Part shown: positions 39,199 to 48,638 of the stretch, one piece after another
How the letters are laid out: every line of letters starts with the position of its first letter
How positions within the stretch are numbered: the first letter of the stretch is position 1
Source: Taklimakanibacter sp050246735
GTDB lineage: Bacteria > Pseudomonadota > Alphaproteobacteria > Rhizobiales > Aestuariivirgaceae
DNA: 64,000 nt
NCBI GenBank assembly: GCA_050246735.1
Contig: JBFWVM010000005.1
Span: forward strand, 186,001 to 250,000
Direction of reading: 5' to 3'
The notes under the pieces: model-generated
The model's database searches: none
Told to the model about the DNA's origin: nothing
The model's input: only the letters and a program-made list of their open reading frames with translations
Made by a program: the position numbers and the translations under genes

Positions 39199-40311
39199 TC
39201 AGGCCTTCTGCCATTCGGCGCCGACCGCGTCATCTGTTTCCTGTGCGGCATGCTTGTCGCGCAATGCGGTGAAATCGCGCTCGGACAGCAGGCGCGAGAG
39301 CGCCCAGACCGCCATGGCGCGCACCAGAGGGGAGCGGTCGCCGAGCAGCCTTTCCGCTTCGCCCGCGAGCCCGCGGTCGCCGGAATTGCCGATGGCGATG
39401 AGCACATTGCGGATGAAGCGGTCGCGGCCCGAACGCTTGACCGGCGAGCCCGAGAACAGGGCGCGGAACGCCCGGTCGTCGAGGCGGGCGAGCTCGGCAA
39501 GCCTCGGCGCGACGAGCTCCGCGCGGGCGTCGAGCTTCGCCTCGCGCGCGGCTTGCGCGAATTTGTTCCACGGGCAGACGGCCAGGCAGTCGTCGCAGCC
39601 ATAGACGCGGTTGCCGATACCGGCGCGGAGCTCGCGCTCGATATGGCCCTTGTGCTCGATCGTGAGATAGGAGATGCAGCGGCGCGCGTCGAGCTGGTAG
39701 GGCGCGGGGAAGGCGCCGGTCGGGCAGACGTCGAGGCAGGCGCGGCATGAGCCGCAATGGTCGCTTTCGGGCGCGTCGCGGGCGAGCTCGGCGGCGCTCA
39801 ATATGGCGCCTAGGAAGAACCAGGAGCCGAGCTCGCGCGAGACGAGGTTGGTATGCCGGCCCTGCCAGCCGACGCCGGCGGCCTGGGCGAGCGGCTTTTC
39901 CATCAGGGGGGCGGTGTCGACGAAGACCTTGACGCCCTGCCCGGTCTCGCGCGCCAGCCACTGCGCCAGGTGCTTGAGCTTGCCCTTGATCACGTCGTGA
40001 TAGTCGCGCCCCAGCGCATAGACGGAGATGACGCCGGTATCCCTGGCGGCGAGCCTCCCCCACGGGTCGATCCCCTGGGCATAGCTCATCGCAAGCATGA
40101 CGGCGGAGCGCGCTTCGGGCCAGAGCGCGAGAGGATTGGCACGCCGCGCCGCGGTGTCCCTGAGCCAGGCCATGTCGCCCTCGCGCCCGAAGGACAGGAA
40201 TTCCGCGAGCCGCGCGCCGGCCGGTGCGGCGGCGGCCGGATCGCAGATGCGCAGGGCGGCGAAGCCGTGCTCATGCGCCTTGCGGCGCAACCTGTCTTCG
40301 AGCGCTGTCAT
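39199..40311 (-). CDS. queG: epoxyqueuosine reductase
   Basis: 370-aa cobalamin- and Fe-S-dependent enzyme for the last step of queuosine synthesis in tRNA. N-terminal domain with KVFVDTAPLMEKPLAQAAGV; two 4Fe-4S motifs CGSCRACLDVCPTGAF and CDDCLAVCPWNKFAQ; a C-terminal HEAT-like tRNA-binding region (NVLIAIGNSGDRGLAGEAER). Length and motifs match QueG. Confidence 0.94.
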   Translation of the reverse strand: MTALEDRLRRKAHEHGFAALRICDPAAAAPAGARLAEFLSFGREGDMAWLRDTAARRANPLALWPEARSAVMLAMSYAQGIDPWGRLAARDTGVISVYALGRDYHDVIKGKLKHLAQWLARETGQGVKVFVDTAPLMEKPLAQAAGVGWQGRHTNLVSRELGSWFFLGAILSAAELARDAPESDHCGSCRACLDVCPTGAFPAPYQLDARRCISYLTIEHKGHIERELRAGIGNRVYGCDDCLAVCPWNKFAQAAREAKLDARAELVAPRLAELARLDDRAFRALFSGSPVKRSGRDRFIRNVLIAIGNSGDRGLAGEAERLLGDRSPLVRAMAVWALSRLLSERDFTALRDKHAAQETDDAVGAEWQKA

Positions 40312-40370
40312 GTCCCGACTATAGCCGCTTTTCGTCCATGCTCATCGCGGGCAGTGCCGCGGGCCCCGCC

Positions 40371-41054
40371 TCAGAAGTCGAGATCGGTATAGGATTTCGA
40401 CGCCGGCAGGCCGCGCACGCCGTCGGTGAGCAGCGGGCGGAAGGAAGGCCGCGATTTCAGGCGCTGGAACCAGGCCGTCGCCGAGGGAAAATCAGCCCAC
40501 GGAACATCGCCGATATAGTCGAGCGCCGAGAGATGGGCGGCGGCGGCGAGGTCGGCGAGCGAGAGGTTGTCGCCGGCGAGCCAGTTGCGCCCGTCGGCGA
40601 GGCGGCCGATATAGTCGAGATGGGCCTTGAGCAGGTCGAGTCCCTTGCGCACCCGCGTCATCTCGGGCGATCCGCCGCCCAGATCGCGCGGCATGAAGCG
40701 GCGGACGACCTTTTCGGTCAGCACCGGCTCGGTGACCTCGGCATAGAATTTGGTGTCGAACCAGCCGACCAGCCGGCGCACTTCCGCCCGCCCCCGGGCA
40801 TCGCCGTGTATGAGCGAGGTCGATCCGTTGCGCGTCTCTTCGAGATATTCGCCGAGCGCCTCGACGCCGTTGACGGCGCTGCCGTCGTCCTCGACCAGGA
40901 CCGGCAGCGTGCCCGCCGGATTGAGCCTGAAGAGATCGGCCGAAGGCGCCCACGGCTCCTCGTCGCGCACCTCGAACGCCGTGCCGTATTCGTTCAGGGC
41001 GAGGCGCATGCGGCGGGAATAGGGATCGAGCGTGAAATGGTGGAGACGAGGCAT
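40371..41054 (-). CDS. glutathione S-transferase family protein
   Basis: 227 aa. Thioredoxin-like N-domain (LHHFTLDPYSRRMRLALNEY) with the cis-Pro segment NPAGTLPVLVEDDG, and an all-helical C-domain (WLAGDNLSLADLAAAAHLSA, the N-capping box of GSTs). Ser13 is a possible catalytic residue. Start 41054 has AAGGGTCC upstream. Substrate unknown. Confidence 0.87.
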   Translation of the reverse strand: MPRLHHFTLDPYSRRMRLALNEYGTAFEVRDEEPWAPSADLFRLNPAGTLPVLVEDDGSAVNGVEALGEYLEETRNGSTSLIHGDARGRAEVRRLVGWFDTKFYAEVTEPVLTEKVVRRFMPRDLGGGSPEMTRVRKGLDLLKAHLDYIGRLADGRNWLAGDNLSLADLAAAAHLSALDYIGDVPWADFPSATAWFQRLKSRPSFRPLLTDGVRGLPASKSYTDLDF

Positions 41055-41189
41055 CAGGACCCTTGACAAGACTTTCGTAAAGACAGCGGCCAAATACCGC
41101 GCCGCCATTGCCGTGCCGTCAATCGGCATATAGAACCCCGTGACACGGGCGGCAAGCGATTCTCGGGGCGTCGATCGGACGGGTATTCC

Positions 41190-42014
41190 ATGCCAATTGA
41201 GCAAATTCTTGTCCTTGCCCTGATCCAGGGCATCACCGAATTCCTGCCGATCTCGTCATCCGGGCACCTTTTGCTCGTGCCGCTTCTGACCGGCTGGCCG
41301 GACCAGGGCCTCATGACCGATGTCATGGTGCACATGGGCTCGTTCCTGGCCGTCGTCGCCTATTTCTGGCGCGACATCCTCAAGCTGATCGCCGGCACTT
41401 TCGATCTCCTGCGCGGTCGCATGACCGTATGGGGCGGGTTGGCCCTGTTCATCATCGCCGCCACCATACCGGCCGTCATCGTGGGTCCCATCCTCGACAA
41501 TATCGGTTTCATGGACGCGGCCCGCTCCATGCCCGAGCTCGTCGCCTGGAACGCGATCGTCTTCGGCGTCTTGCTCTACCTGTGCGACCGCTACGGACTG
41601 TGGCTGAAGCGCATGGAGGACATGACCCTCGGCCAGGCGGTGATCATCGGCGTCGCCCAGGCGATCGCCATCATTCCCGGCACCAGCCGTTCCGGCATCA
41701 CCATGACGGCCGGCCGCGCCTTGGGCTTCGAGCGCGCCGAGGCGGCCCGCTTCTCGTTCCTCCTGGGGATTCCGGCCATCGCCGGTGCCGGCATTCTCAA
41801 GCTCGGCACCGCCATCGGCGAAGGCCACATGGTTTCCGGCGATCAGCTGCTCACCGCCTTCTTCACCTTCCTCGTGGCGCTCGCCACCATCGCGGTGCTG
41901 ATGAAGCTGGTGAAGGTGACGAGCTTCCTGCCCTTCGCCGTCTATCGGGTGGCGCTCGGCGTCGTTCTCCTGGCGATGGTCTATTCCGGCTTCACCTTCG
42001 GCGCGGTGCAGTGA
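41190..42014 (+). CDS. uppP: undecaprenyl-diphosphatase
   Basis: 274-aa membrane enzyme (BacA/UppP) that recycles the lipid carrier for peptidoglycan and other envelope polymers and confers bacitracin tolerance. Hallmarks: GITEFLPISSSGHLLLVPLL at the N-terminus and IIPGTSRSGITMTAGRALGF in the middle, the two active-site segments. Own promoter likely in the divergent gap to the GST gene. Converges with the NDUFA9-like gene. Confidence 0.96.
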   Translation: MPIEQILVLALIQGITEFLPISSSGHLLLVPLLTGWPDQGLMTDVMVHMGSFLAVVAYFWRDILKLIAGTFDLLRGRMTVWGGLALFIIAATIPAVIVGPILDNIGFMDAARSMPELVAWNAIVFGVLLYLCDRYGLWLKRMEDMTLGQAVIIGVAQAIAIIPGTSRSGITMTAGRALGFERAEAARFSFLLGIPAIAGAGILKLGTAIGEGHMVSGDQLLTAFFTFLVALATIAVLMKLVKVTSFLPFAVYRVALGVVLLAMVYSGFTFGAVQ

Positions 42015-42020
42015 GACCGC

Positions 42021-42992
42021 TCAGAAGGCGGGTGCGGAGAACTCGCCCGCCTTGCGGTAGCGGTAGAGATAGGCCGGCACGATCGCTTCGATGCCGCGCG
42101 GCATGATGCCGAGCCCCTGGAGCGTGCGGCCCTCGGCCGCGGCTTCCTCGCTCACGACATTGTCGCGCCTGAGCAATTCAACCTGATCGGTGGTGAGGAG
42201 CGGCTTGGGCAGGAGCTCCAGGATCATCGCCTGGACCCGTGCCACGGACCACGGGAGCGGCACCAGGAGCCGCTTGCGGCCGACCGTCCGCAGCGTGAAC
42301 TCGATGAGCTCGCGGAAGCTCGACACCTCGGGGCCGCCGAGCTCATAGGTCTTTCCCGATGCGAGTCCGGCATCGATGAGCCGCGTCGCCGCCTGGGCGA
42401 CGTCGCCGACGAAGACCGGCTGGAACCTGGTGACGCCGCCGCCGATGAGCGGCAGCGCGGGCGAGAATCGGGCCATGGCCGCGAAGCGGTTGAAGAAATC
42501 GTCCTCCGGGCCGAAGACGATCGAGGGCCTGAGCACGACGGCGCCGGGAAAGGAAGCGCGCGCCCGGACCTCGCCTTCCGCCTTGGACTTGGCATAGGCG
42601 CTGGCGGAGCCGGAATCGGCACCCAGCGCCGATATCTGGATGAACATTTTCGCCTTCGCCGCCCTGGCGGCGCGGGCCGCCGCCTCGGCACCGAAGACAT
42701 GGATGGCGTCAAAGCTTTGCGCTCCGGCGCTGTAAAGCACGCCGGTCAGGTTGACGACCGCATGAGCGCCTTCCGACACGGCGGCGAGCGAGTCCGGATA
42801 GCGCACATTGGCCTGCACCGGCATGATCTGTCCGGGGAACCCCAGGGGTTGCACATGGCCGGCGAGATCGGGCCGGCGGCACGCGACCCTGATGCGGTAT
42901 CCCCTTTTCGCGAGGCTGCGCACCATATGCCGGCCGAGGAAGCCGGAGCCGCCGATGAGGGTGATCAGGGTCTCGGAAGGGACAAGGGTCAC
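42021..42992 (-). CDS. NDUFA9-like atypical short-chain dehydrogenase (complex I-associated family)
   Basis: 323 aa. Rossmann start LITLIGGSGFLGRHMVRSLA and segments VVNLTGVLYSAGAQSFDAIH and VVLRPSIVFGPEDDFFNRFA match alphaproteobacterial NDUFA9-like proteins. They bind NADPH and, in mitochondria, form an accessory subunit of complex I. No nuo genes are in the window. Confidence 0.85.
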   Translation of the reverse strand: MTLVPSETLITLIGGSGFLGRHMVRSLAKRGYRIRVACRRPDLAGHVQPLGFPGQIMPVQANVRYPDSLAAVSEGAHAVVNLTGVLYSAGAQSFDAIHVFGAEAAARAARAAKAKMFIQISALGADSGSASAYAKSKAEGEVRARASFPGAVVLRPSIVFGPEDDFFNRFAAMARFSPALPLIGGGVTRFQPVFVGDVAQAATRLIDAGLASGKTYELGGPEVSSFRELIEFTLRTVGRKRLLVPLPWSVARVQAMILELLPKPLLTTDQVELLRRDNVVSEEAAAEGRTLQGLGIMPRGIEAIVPAYLYRYRKAGEFSAPAF

Positions 42993-43203
42993 GCCGTCAA
43001 ATCCATCAAGTTGACAGGATTCGGCCTTTTAACGGGGGGTCGCCGCCTTTGCAAAGCCCAAATCGCCCGGCATAGAACCTGGTCGTTGCGGCCGGAACGG
43101 CTCGATCCGGTCGAAACGTGCAAAGGCCCGAAAGGCTGGATTTGGAGTGTTCCCGACGCGCCGAAGCCGGACAACTTTGGCGGGAAACCCTCCATCGCAT
43201 GAG

Positions 43204-43233
43204 TTGACACTGACGCATAGGGTCATTTATGAA
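43204..43233 (+). promoter_or_regulatory. promoter of tRNA-Leu
   Basis: Consensus -35 TTGACA (43204-43209), 18-nt spacer, and -10 TATGAA (43228-43233). The tRNA starts 10 nt after the -10, as expected for a stable-RNA promoter. Confidence 0.65.
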
Positions 43234-43243
43234 CCCCCGCGAT

Positions 43244-43328
<85 letters not shown>

Positions 43329-43434
43329 AACTGCACTCCCCGAGCCTCGGCCCGGCGAGCCCTCTATCTGACAGAAACGATACTGGAGCAGGGCAGCCGC
43401 GTGACCGGTGGTGAGTGCGGCGATCGATTGACGG

Positions 43435-44046
43435 ATGGCGATAAAAACCTACAAGGGCGACTTGCCGACGGGCCTTGACCTCGGACCGGAGATCGCGATC
43501 GACACCGAAACGCTCGGTCTCAACCCGTTGCGCGACAAGCTGTGCGTCGTGCAGCTGTCTTCCGGCGACGGCAACGCCCATCTCGTCCAGCTCGACCGCT
43601 CGACTTACGAAGCACCGCGCCTCAGGGCGCTGCTCGAGAACCGCCAGGTGCTCAAGATCTTCCACTTCGCGCGTTTCGACGTCGCCGCGCTCAAGCACTA
43701 TCTGGGAGTCGAGACGGGTCCCCTCTACTGCACCAAGATCGCTTCCAAGCTCTCGCGCACCTATACCGACCGGCATGGCCTCAAGGACCTGGTGAAGGAG
43801 CTGCTGGGCGTCGAGCTCAACAAGCAGCAGCAGAGCTCCGACTGGGGCGCTCACGTCCTGAGCGATGCGCAGAAGCAGTATGCGGCCCAGGACGTCCTCT
43901 ATCTGCATGAGCTGAAATCCAGGCTCGACCAGATGCTTGAACGCGAAGGGCGCAAGGCTCTCGCCCGTGCCTGTTTCGATTTCGTGCCGGTGCGGGCGCA
44001 GCTCGATCTCCTGGGCTGGACGGAAGACGATGTCTTTGCGCATTGA
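43435..44046 (+). CDS. ribonuclease D-like 3'-5' exonuclease
   Basis: 203-aa DEDDy exonuclease without the HRDC domains of full-length RNase D. Exo I EIAIDTETLGLNP, Exo II region KIFHFARFDVAALKHYLG, Exo III QYAAQDVLYLHEL. This short form precedes lptC in many Hyphomicrobiales. Likely trims structured RNA 3' ends; it lies just after a tRNA gene, which may be coincidence. Confidence 0.9.
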   Translation: MAIKTYKGDLPTGLDLGPEIAIDTETLGLNPLRDKLCVVQLSSGDGNAHLVQLDRSTYEAPRLRALLENRQVLKIFHFARFDVAALKHYLGVETGPLYCTKIASKLSRTYTDRHGLKDLVKELLGVELNKQQQSSDWGAHVLSDAQKQYAAQDVLYLHELKSRLDQMLEREGRKALARACFDFVPVRAQLDLLGWTEDDVFAH

Positions 44047-44677
44047 CGCCATGCATCGCGTGCCGCGCGGCCGCACCGCCAGGGCTGCCGCACGCGCCCG
44101 GCTTGCGCCCTATGTATCGGGCGCTTTCGCCGGCGTGGTGGTGCTGCTGTTCCTGGTCTTCCTCTATCAGACGGGGACCTTCTCGCCCGCTCCCCCCAAG
44201 CCTGTGGAAGAGGCCCGGCTGCCGGCCGACCAGGTGACGGTCACCGATTCCACCATCACCGGCCTCGACCGCCAGAACCAGCCCTATTCGATCTCGGCCA
44301 CGAGCGCCGTCCAGGACAAGGACAAGCCCAATTTCATAGCGCTCGAAGACGTCTCGGGCGCCACCAACCGCACCAATGGCGAGGTCATCACCTTTTCCTC
44401 GCGCAACGGGCTCTACAATTCGGACGTCAAGACGCTGGACCTCGATACCGACGTGGTGGTCAAGTCGGCCGGCCGGTTCACCGCGCGCATGGACAAGGCG
44501 CATGTGATCGTCGGCCAGAAGCGGCTGACCAGCGACAGCCCGGTCACCGTCGAGCTCGCCTCGGGCACAATCGACGCCAATGGGGTGGAAATTACCAATG
44601 ACGGCAACAATATTCTGTTCCTGAACGGGGTTAAGGCCCATTTCACGAACACCAAATCAGGAGACAGCACACCATGA
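44030..44677 (+). CDS. lptC: LPS export ABC transporter periplasmic protein LptC
   Basis: 215-aa bitopic protein: one N-terminal membrane helix (VSGAFAGVVVLLFLVFLYQ) and a periplasmic beta-jellyroll domain (ADQVTVTDSTITGLDRQNQP, FTARMDKAHVIVGQKRL) that passes LPS from LptBFG to LptA. Start 44030 overlaps the exonuclease gene and has GGAAG upstream; an ATG at 44051 lacks one. Stop overlaps lptA by 4 nt. Confidence 0.88.
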   Translation: MSLRIDAMHRVPRGRTARAAARARLAPYVSGAFAGVVVLLFLVFLYQTGTFSPAPPKPVEEARLPADQVTVTDSTITGLDRQNQPYSISATSAVQDKDKPNFIALEDVSGATNRTNGEVITFSSRNGLYNSDVKTLDLDTDVVVKSAGRFTARMDKAHVIVGQKRLTSDSPVTVELASGTIDANGVEITNDGNNILFLNGVKAHFTNTKSGDSTP

Positions 44678-45261
44678 ATCGTCGTGCCAGCCTCGCCATC
44701 GTGTCCGTGCTTGCCGGCCTCGCTCTCTCCCCGCCGGCCAGCCTGGCACAGGCGGTCGACGCCGCCGAATCCGCAAAGGATTCCAAGACTCCCCGCAATG
44801 TCGACATCGAGGCCGACTCGATGGAGATCCTCGACCGGGAGAAGAAAGCGATCTTCAAGGGCAATGTGAACGCCAAGCGCGGGAATGTGACCCTCAAATG
44901 CGACACGCTGGTCGTGTCATACACCGAAACTGCCGCCGCTCCGGCCGGCAAGCAGCAAAGCGGCGCCCAGGCGACGGCCGCCGGCGGCACGCCGGCCGCC
45001 GGTCAGGACGGTGACAAGAAGACCGAAGTCACCTTCCTCGACGCCGAGGGCAATGTGGTCATCGTCACGCAGCGCCAGACCGTCACCGGCAAGACCGCCC
45101 ATATGGATGTCAAGGCCAACAAGCTGTGGGTGAAGGGCGGCGCCAAGGTGGTGCAAGGCAGGACGGTGATGAACGGCCAGCAGCTCTTCGTCGATCTCAA
45201 CACCAACAAGAGCGAGATGACCGGCGGCCGCGTCAAGGGCAGCTTCGTGCCGGGACAGTGA
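44674..45261 (+). CDS. lptA: LPS transport periplasmic protein LptA
   Basis: 195 aa with signal peptide (ASLAIVSVLAGLALSPPASL, cleavage near LAQA). OstA/LptA repeat features: NVDIEADSMEILDREKKAIF, GNVNAKRGNVTLKCDTLVVS, GNVVIVTQRQTVTGKTAHM. The jellyroll is interrupted by about 30 residues of low-complexity Ala/Gly/Gln/Asp between strands. Forms the periplasmic LPS bridge. Confidence 0.9.
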   Translation: MNRRASLAIVSVLAGLALSPPASLAQAVDAAESAKDSKTPRNVDIEADSMEILDREKKAIFKGNVNAKRGNVTLKCDTLVVSYTETAAAPAGKQQSGAQATAAGGTPAAGQDGDKKTEVTFLDAEGNVVIVTQRQTVTGKTAHMDVKANKLWVKGGAKVVQGRTVMNGQQLFVDLNTNKSEMTGGRVKGSFVPGQ

Positions 45262-45328
45262 CGGATGGCTGTTTCACCCAATATTAATCTAAATGGGCGG
45301 TAATCAGGTGACGCAGAACGGTGAGGCA

Positions 45329-46150
45329 ATGACGGCCGCGCGGCCCCGCAAGTCGGATAAGGCTTCAGGGCACGGCCAGCGGATCGCGGCGCGGGCGCCT
45401 CGGCCCCGCCCGCGCGACCTGCCGCCGGACGACGGACTGGTCGCCACAGGGCTCCGCAAGAGCTTCGGGCGCCGGCCGGTGGTCGGGGGGGTCAACCTTT
45501 CCGTGCGGCGTGGCGAGGCCGTGGGGCTGCTTGGACCCAATGGCGCCGGCAAGACGACGGTGTTCTACATGATCACCGGCCTCATCGCCGCCGACCAGGG
45601 CACGATCAGCCTCGACGGGACGGATATCACCACTTTGCCCATGTATCAGCGGGCCAGGCTCGGTATCGGATATCTGCCCCAGGAAAGCTCGATCTTTCGC
45701 GGTCTCACGGTGGAGGACAACATTCGTGCCGTGCTTGAGCTCACCGAGCCCAACCGCAAGCGGCGTGAAAGTGAGTTGCGTGAGTTGCTCGATGAGTTTT
45801 CCGTCTCGCATCTGCGGCATTCGCCGGCTGTGGCGCTGTCTGGCGGTGAGCGTCGCCGCGTGGAGATCGCCCGCGCCCTTGCCACCCATCCGCAATTCAT
45901 GCTCCTCGACGAGCCCTTCGCCGGAATTGATCCAATTGCGATCGGTGATATACGCCAGCTGGTGCGACAGCTTACCGCTCGGGGAATCGGGGTGCTTATT
46001 ACGGATCACAACGTCCGTGAAACTCTCGAGCTCATCGACCGCGCGCTCATCATCCATGAGGGCGAGGTCCTGACCGAGGGCACGCCGCAGGAAATCGTCA
46101 ATAATGCCGACGTGCGCCGCTTCTATCTCGGCGAAGGTTTCAGTCTCTGA
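45329..46150 (+). CDS. lptB: LPS export ABC transporter ATP-binding protein LptB
   Basis: 273-aa ATPase. Walker A LLGPNGAGKTTVFYMITG, signature LSGGERRRVEIARALATH, Walker B FMLLDEPFAGIDPIAI, H-loop LITDHNVRETLELID, all LptB-typical. It carries about 35 extra basic/proline-rich residues at the N-terminus. ATG 45329 with GAGG upstream preferred over an ATG at 45293 without a ribosome-binding site. Confidence 0.93.
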   Translation: MTAARPRKSDKASGHGQRIAARAPRPRPRDLPPDDGLVATGLRKSFGRRPVVGGVNLSVRRGEAVGLLGPNGAGKTTVFYMITGLIAADQGTISLDGTDITTLPMYQRARLGIGYLPQESSIFRGLTVEDNIRAVLELTEPNRKRRESELRELLDEFSVSHLRHSPAVALSGGERRRVEIARALATHPQFMLLDEPFAGIDPIAIGDIRQLVRQLTARGIGVLITDHNVRETLELIDRALIIHEGEVLTEGTPQEIVNNADVRRFYLGEGFSL

Positions 46151-46318
46151 CCGGTATCGGCCTGTCCTGCAATCCGGCCTGACGTCTCGCGGCTTTAGTG
46201 CATTTTAAGCCCACATGTGCTACGCCCCGGGGGCGTGAGCGTGCATGGCGGCCGGGAAGCCGGCAACCGGTTTTCACGATCATGCGCAAGGGTTCAAGAC
46301 AGGGAAGGAGCCGCTCAG

Positions 46319-47827
46319 GTGGCGTTGTCGCCGCGACTGGAGCTGAAGCAGGGCCAGGCCCTGGTCATGACGCCGCAACTGCAGCAGGCGATCAAGCTTC
46401 TGCAGATGTCCAATCTCGAGCTCCAGGCCTTTGTCGAGAGCGAGCTCGAGAAAAATCCCTTGCTCGAGCGCGATGAGAGGCGGGAGGCGCCGATGCCTGC
46501 CGGCGAAACGCAGGAGCGCGATGTCGCAAGCGCCCTGAAGGATGGCGCCAGCGCCGAGGAGCGGTTTGCCGCGCTCGACACCGATCTCGACAATGTCTAT
46601 CAGGGCGAGAGCCGCGCCGATGCCGCCAATCGCGGCGCCGCGGCGGCCCCGGCGGATTCCGGCTGGGCGTCGATCAAGCCCTCGCGCGCGGTGTCGCTCG
46701 ATCAGGACGGGCTCGATATCGGCGCCACCCTCAGCCGGGAGAAGACGCTGGCCGAGCACCTGACCGAACAGTTGACGCTGGCGATCACCGATCCGGCCGA
46801 CCGGCTGATCGGTCAGAATCTGATCGGCATGGTGAACGAGGCGGGCTATCTCACCAGCGATCCGGCGCAAGTGGCGGAGATGCTGGGCACCGATATCGTC
46901 CATGTCGAGCGCGTTCTCGCCGTTCTCCGGGGCTTCGATCCCGCCGGCGTCTTCGCCCGCGATCTCAAGGAATGCCTCATGCTCCAGCTCAGGGAGCTGG
47001 ACCGTCTCGATCCCGCCATGCAGATTCTGGTCGGGCATCTCGACATGGTCGCCAGGCGGGATTTCGCCGGGCTCAGATCGTTGTGCGAGGTCGATGCCGA
47101 GGACGTTCGCGACATGGTTGCGGAACTGCGCCGTCTAAATCCGAAGCCCGGCCACGTCTTCGGCTCCGAGCCGGTGCAGCCGGTGGTGCCCGACGTCTCG
47201 GTCAGGCCGGCACCCGACGGCACCTGGCTGGTCGAGCTCAACAACGACACGCTGCCGCGCGTGCTGGTGAACAACCGCTATATGGCGCAGGTGACGCGCG
47301 GGGCCATGCGCGATAAGGACAAGACCTACCTCTCGGAATGCCATGCCAATGCCACCTGGCTGGTGCGGAGCCTCGACCAGCGCGCCAAGACCATCCTGAA
47401 GGTGGCGCGCGAGATCGTGCGCCAGCAGGATGCGTTTCTGGTTCATGGGGTTCAGCATCTGCGCCCGCTCAATCTCAAGACGGTGGCGGAAGCGATCGAG
47501 ATGCATGAATCGACGGTGAGTCGCGTCACCTCGAACAAGTATATGGCCACGCCGCGCGGCATCTTCGAGCTCAAGTATTTCTTCACCACCGCCATCGGCG
47601 GGGCGTCGGGCGGCGAGGCGCATTCGGCCGAATCTGTCCGCCATCGCCTGCGCGAGATGATCGAGCGCGAGAACGCTGCCAACATCCTCTCCGACGACAC
47701 GCTGGTCGAGATGCTCAAGGCGGAGGGCGTCGACATCGCTCGCCGCACCGTCGCTAAATACCGGGAATCCTTACGGATTCCATCATCGGTGCAGCGCCGC
47801 CGGGAAAAGAACGCCTTCGGGTCCTGA
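46319..47827 (+). CDS. rpoN: RNA polymerase sigma-54 factor
   Basis: 502 aa. Region I with glutamine/leucine-rich LELKQGQALVMTPQLQQAIK, core-binding domain, HTH region (ETVAEAIEMHESTVSR-like) and the invariant RpoN box ARRTVAKYRE near the C-terminus. The GTG at 46319 has AAGGAG 8 nt upstream and gives the standard length. Controls nitrogen and other activator-dependent genes; its neighbours hpf and ptsN are the usual ones. Confidence 0.96.
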   Translation: MALSPRLELKQGQALVMTPQLQQAIKLLQMSNLELQAFVESELEKNPLLERDERREAPMPAGETQERDVASALKDGASAEERFAALDTDLDNVYQGESRADAANRGAAAAPADSGWASIKPSRAVSLDQDGLDIGATLSREKTLAEHLTEQLTLAITDPADRLIGQNLIGMVNEAGYLTSDPAQVAEMLGTDIVHVERVLAVLRGFDPAGVFARDLKECLMLQLRELDRLDPAMQILVGHLDMVARRDFAGLRSLCEVDAEDVRDMVAELRRLNPKPGHVFGSEPVQPVVPDVSVRPAPDGTWLVELNNDTLPRVLVNNRYMAQVTRGAMRDKDKTYLSECHANATWLVRSLDQRAKTILKVAREIVRQQDAFLVHGVQHLRPLNLKTVAEAIEMHESTVSRVTSNKYMATPRGIFELKYFFTTAIGGASGGEAHSAESVRHRLREMIERENAANILSDDTLVEMLKAEGVDIARRTVAKYRESLRIPSSVQRRREKNAFGS

Positions 47828-47929
47828 GGCGTTCCGGCCGACGCCGAATAAAGTTGACTTCGCGCAGGCCCGCGACTAGTTTCCGCGCCGTTTTGGAGAG
47901 GGGCTGGTCCTCTCTTTGACATCGCGGAA

Positions 47930-47958
47930 GCCGAAAGTGGATCATGAAACTTTTCGGC
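47930..47958. repeat. REP-like hairpin between rpoN and hpf
   Basis: GCCGAAAGT pairs with ACTTTTCGGC around GGATCATGAA. It resembles the CCGAAAA...TTTTCGG palindromes frequent in Hyphomicrobiales and the hairpin at 61684-61708. The rest of the 196-nt gap shows nothing clear. Confidence 0.5.
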
Positions 47959-48023
47959 AGTTGACGTTGGACGCCGCACCGCCCACATTGGATGGGCCAA
48001 GTCGATAAAAACTGTCAGGTAAA

Positions 48024-48605
48024 ATGCAGGTCAAGATCACTGGCAAAAATCTGGACATTGGCGCAGCCTTGCGGGCGCATATCGAGAATCGGATTTTCGA
48101 TATCGCCGAGAAATATTTCAACGGCACCGTCTCGGCTCATGTCACGCTCGAGAAGCAACGCTCCCAGTTCACGGCTGACTGCACGCTGCATCTCGCGACC
48201 GGTCTCGTTCTCCAGGCTCATGGTGGGGGTTCCGGAGCCATGCTGTCCTATGACAAGGCGGCCTCACATCTCGAGAAGCAGCTCAGGCGCTATAAGCGCC
48301 GGCTCAAGGATCACAATGACAGCCGCGTCGAACCTGTGCGTCGGCGCGCTGCCGCGGATTACGTCATTGCGAGCGCAGGAGAGCACGATGCCGAGGAGCC
48401 GGACGACCTCAATCCCGTCATCATCGCGGAAAGTTCCGCCGACGTGCCGGAGCTTTCGGTGGGCGAGGCGGTGATGCAGCTCGACATCTCGACCGGCCAC
48501 TTCCTGCTGTTCCGCAACGCGCGTGACGGCGGCCTCAATGTCGTCTACCGCCGGCCCGACGGGAATATCGGCTGGATCGATCCTCATCTCGGCGCGGCAC
48601 CCTGA
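48024..48605 (+). CDS. hpf: ribosome hibernation promoting factor, long form
   Basis: 193 aa. N-terminal S30AE/YfiA domain (MQVKITGKNLDIGAALRAHI) and C-terminal dimerisation domain (MQLDISTGHFLLFRNARDG, VYRRPDGNIGWIDPH), joined by a linker. The long form makes 100S ribosome dimers in starved cells. Lies between rpoN and ptsN. Confidence 0.95.
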   Translation: MQVKITGKNLDIGAALRAHIENRIFDIAEKYFNGTVSAHVTLEKQRSQFTADCTLHLATGLVLQAHGGGSGAMLSYDKAASHLEKQLRRYKRRLKDHNDSRVEPVRRRAAADYVIASAGEHDAEEPDDLNPVIIAESSADVPELSVGEAVMQLDISTGHFLLFRNARDGGLNVVYRRPDGNIGWIDPHLGAAP

Positions 48606-48638
48606 GCCGCACGCGCGCAACAAGGAAATACCGACATC

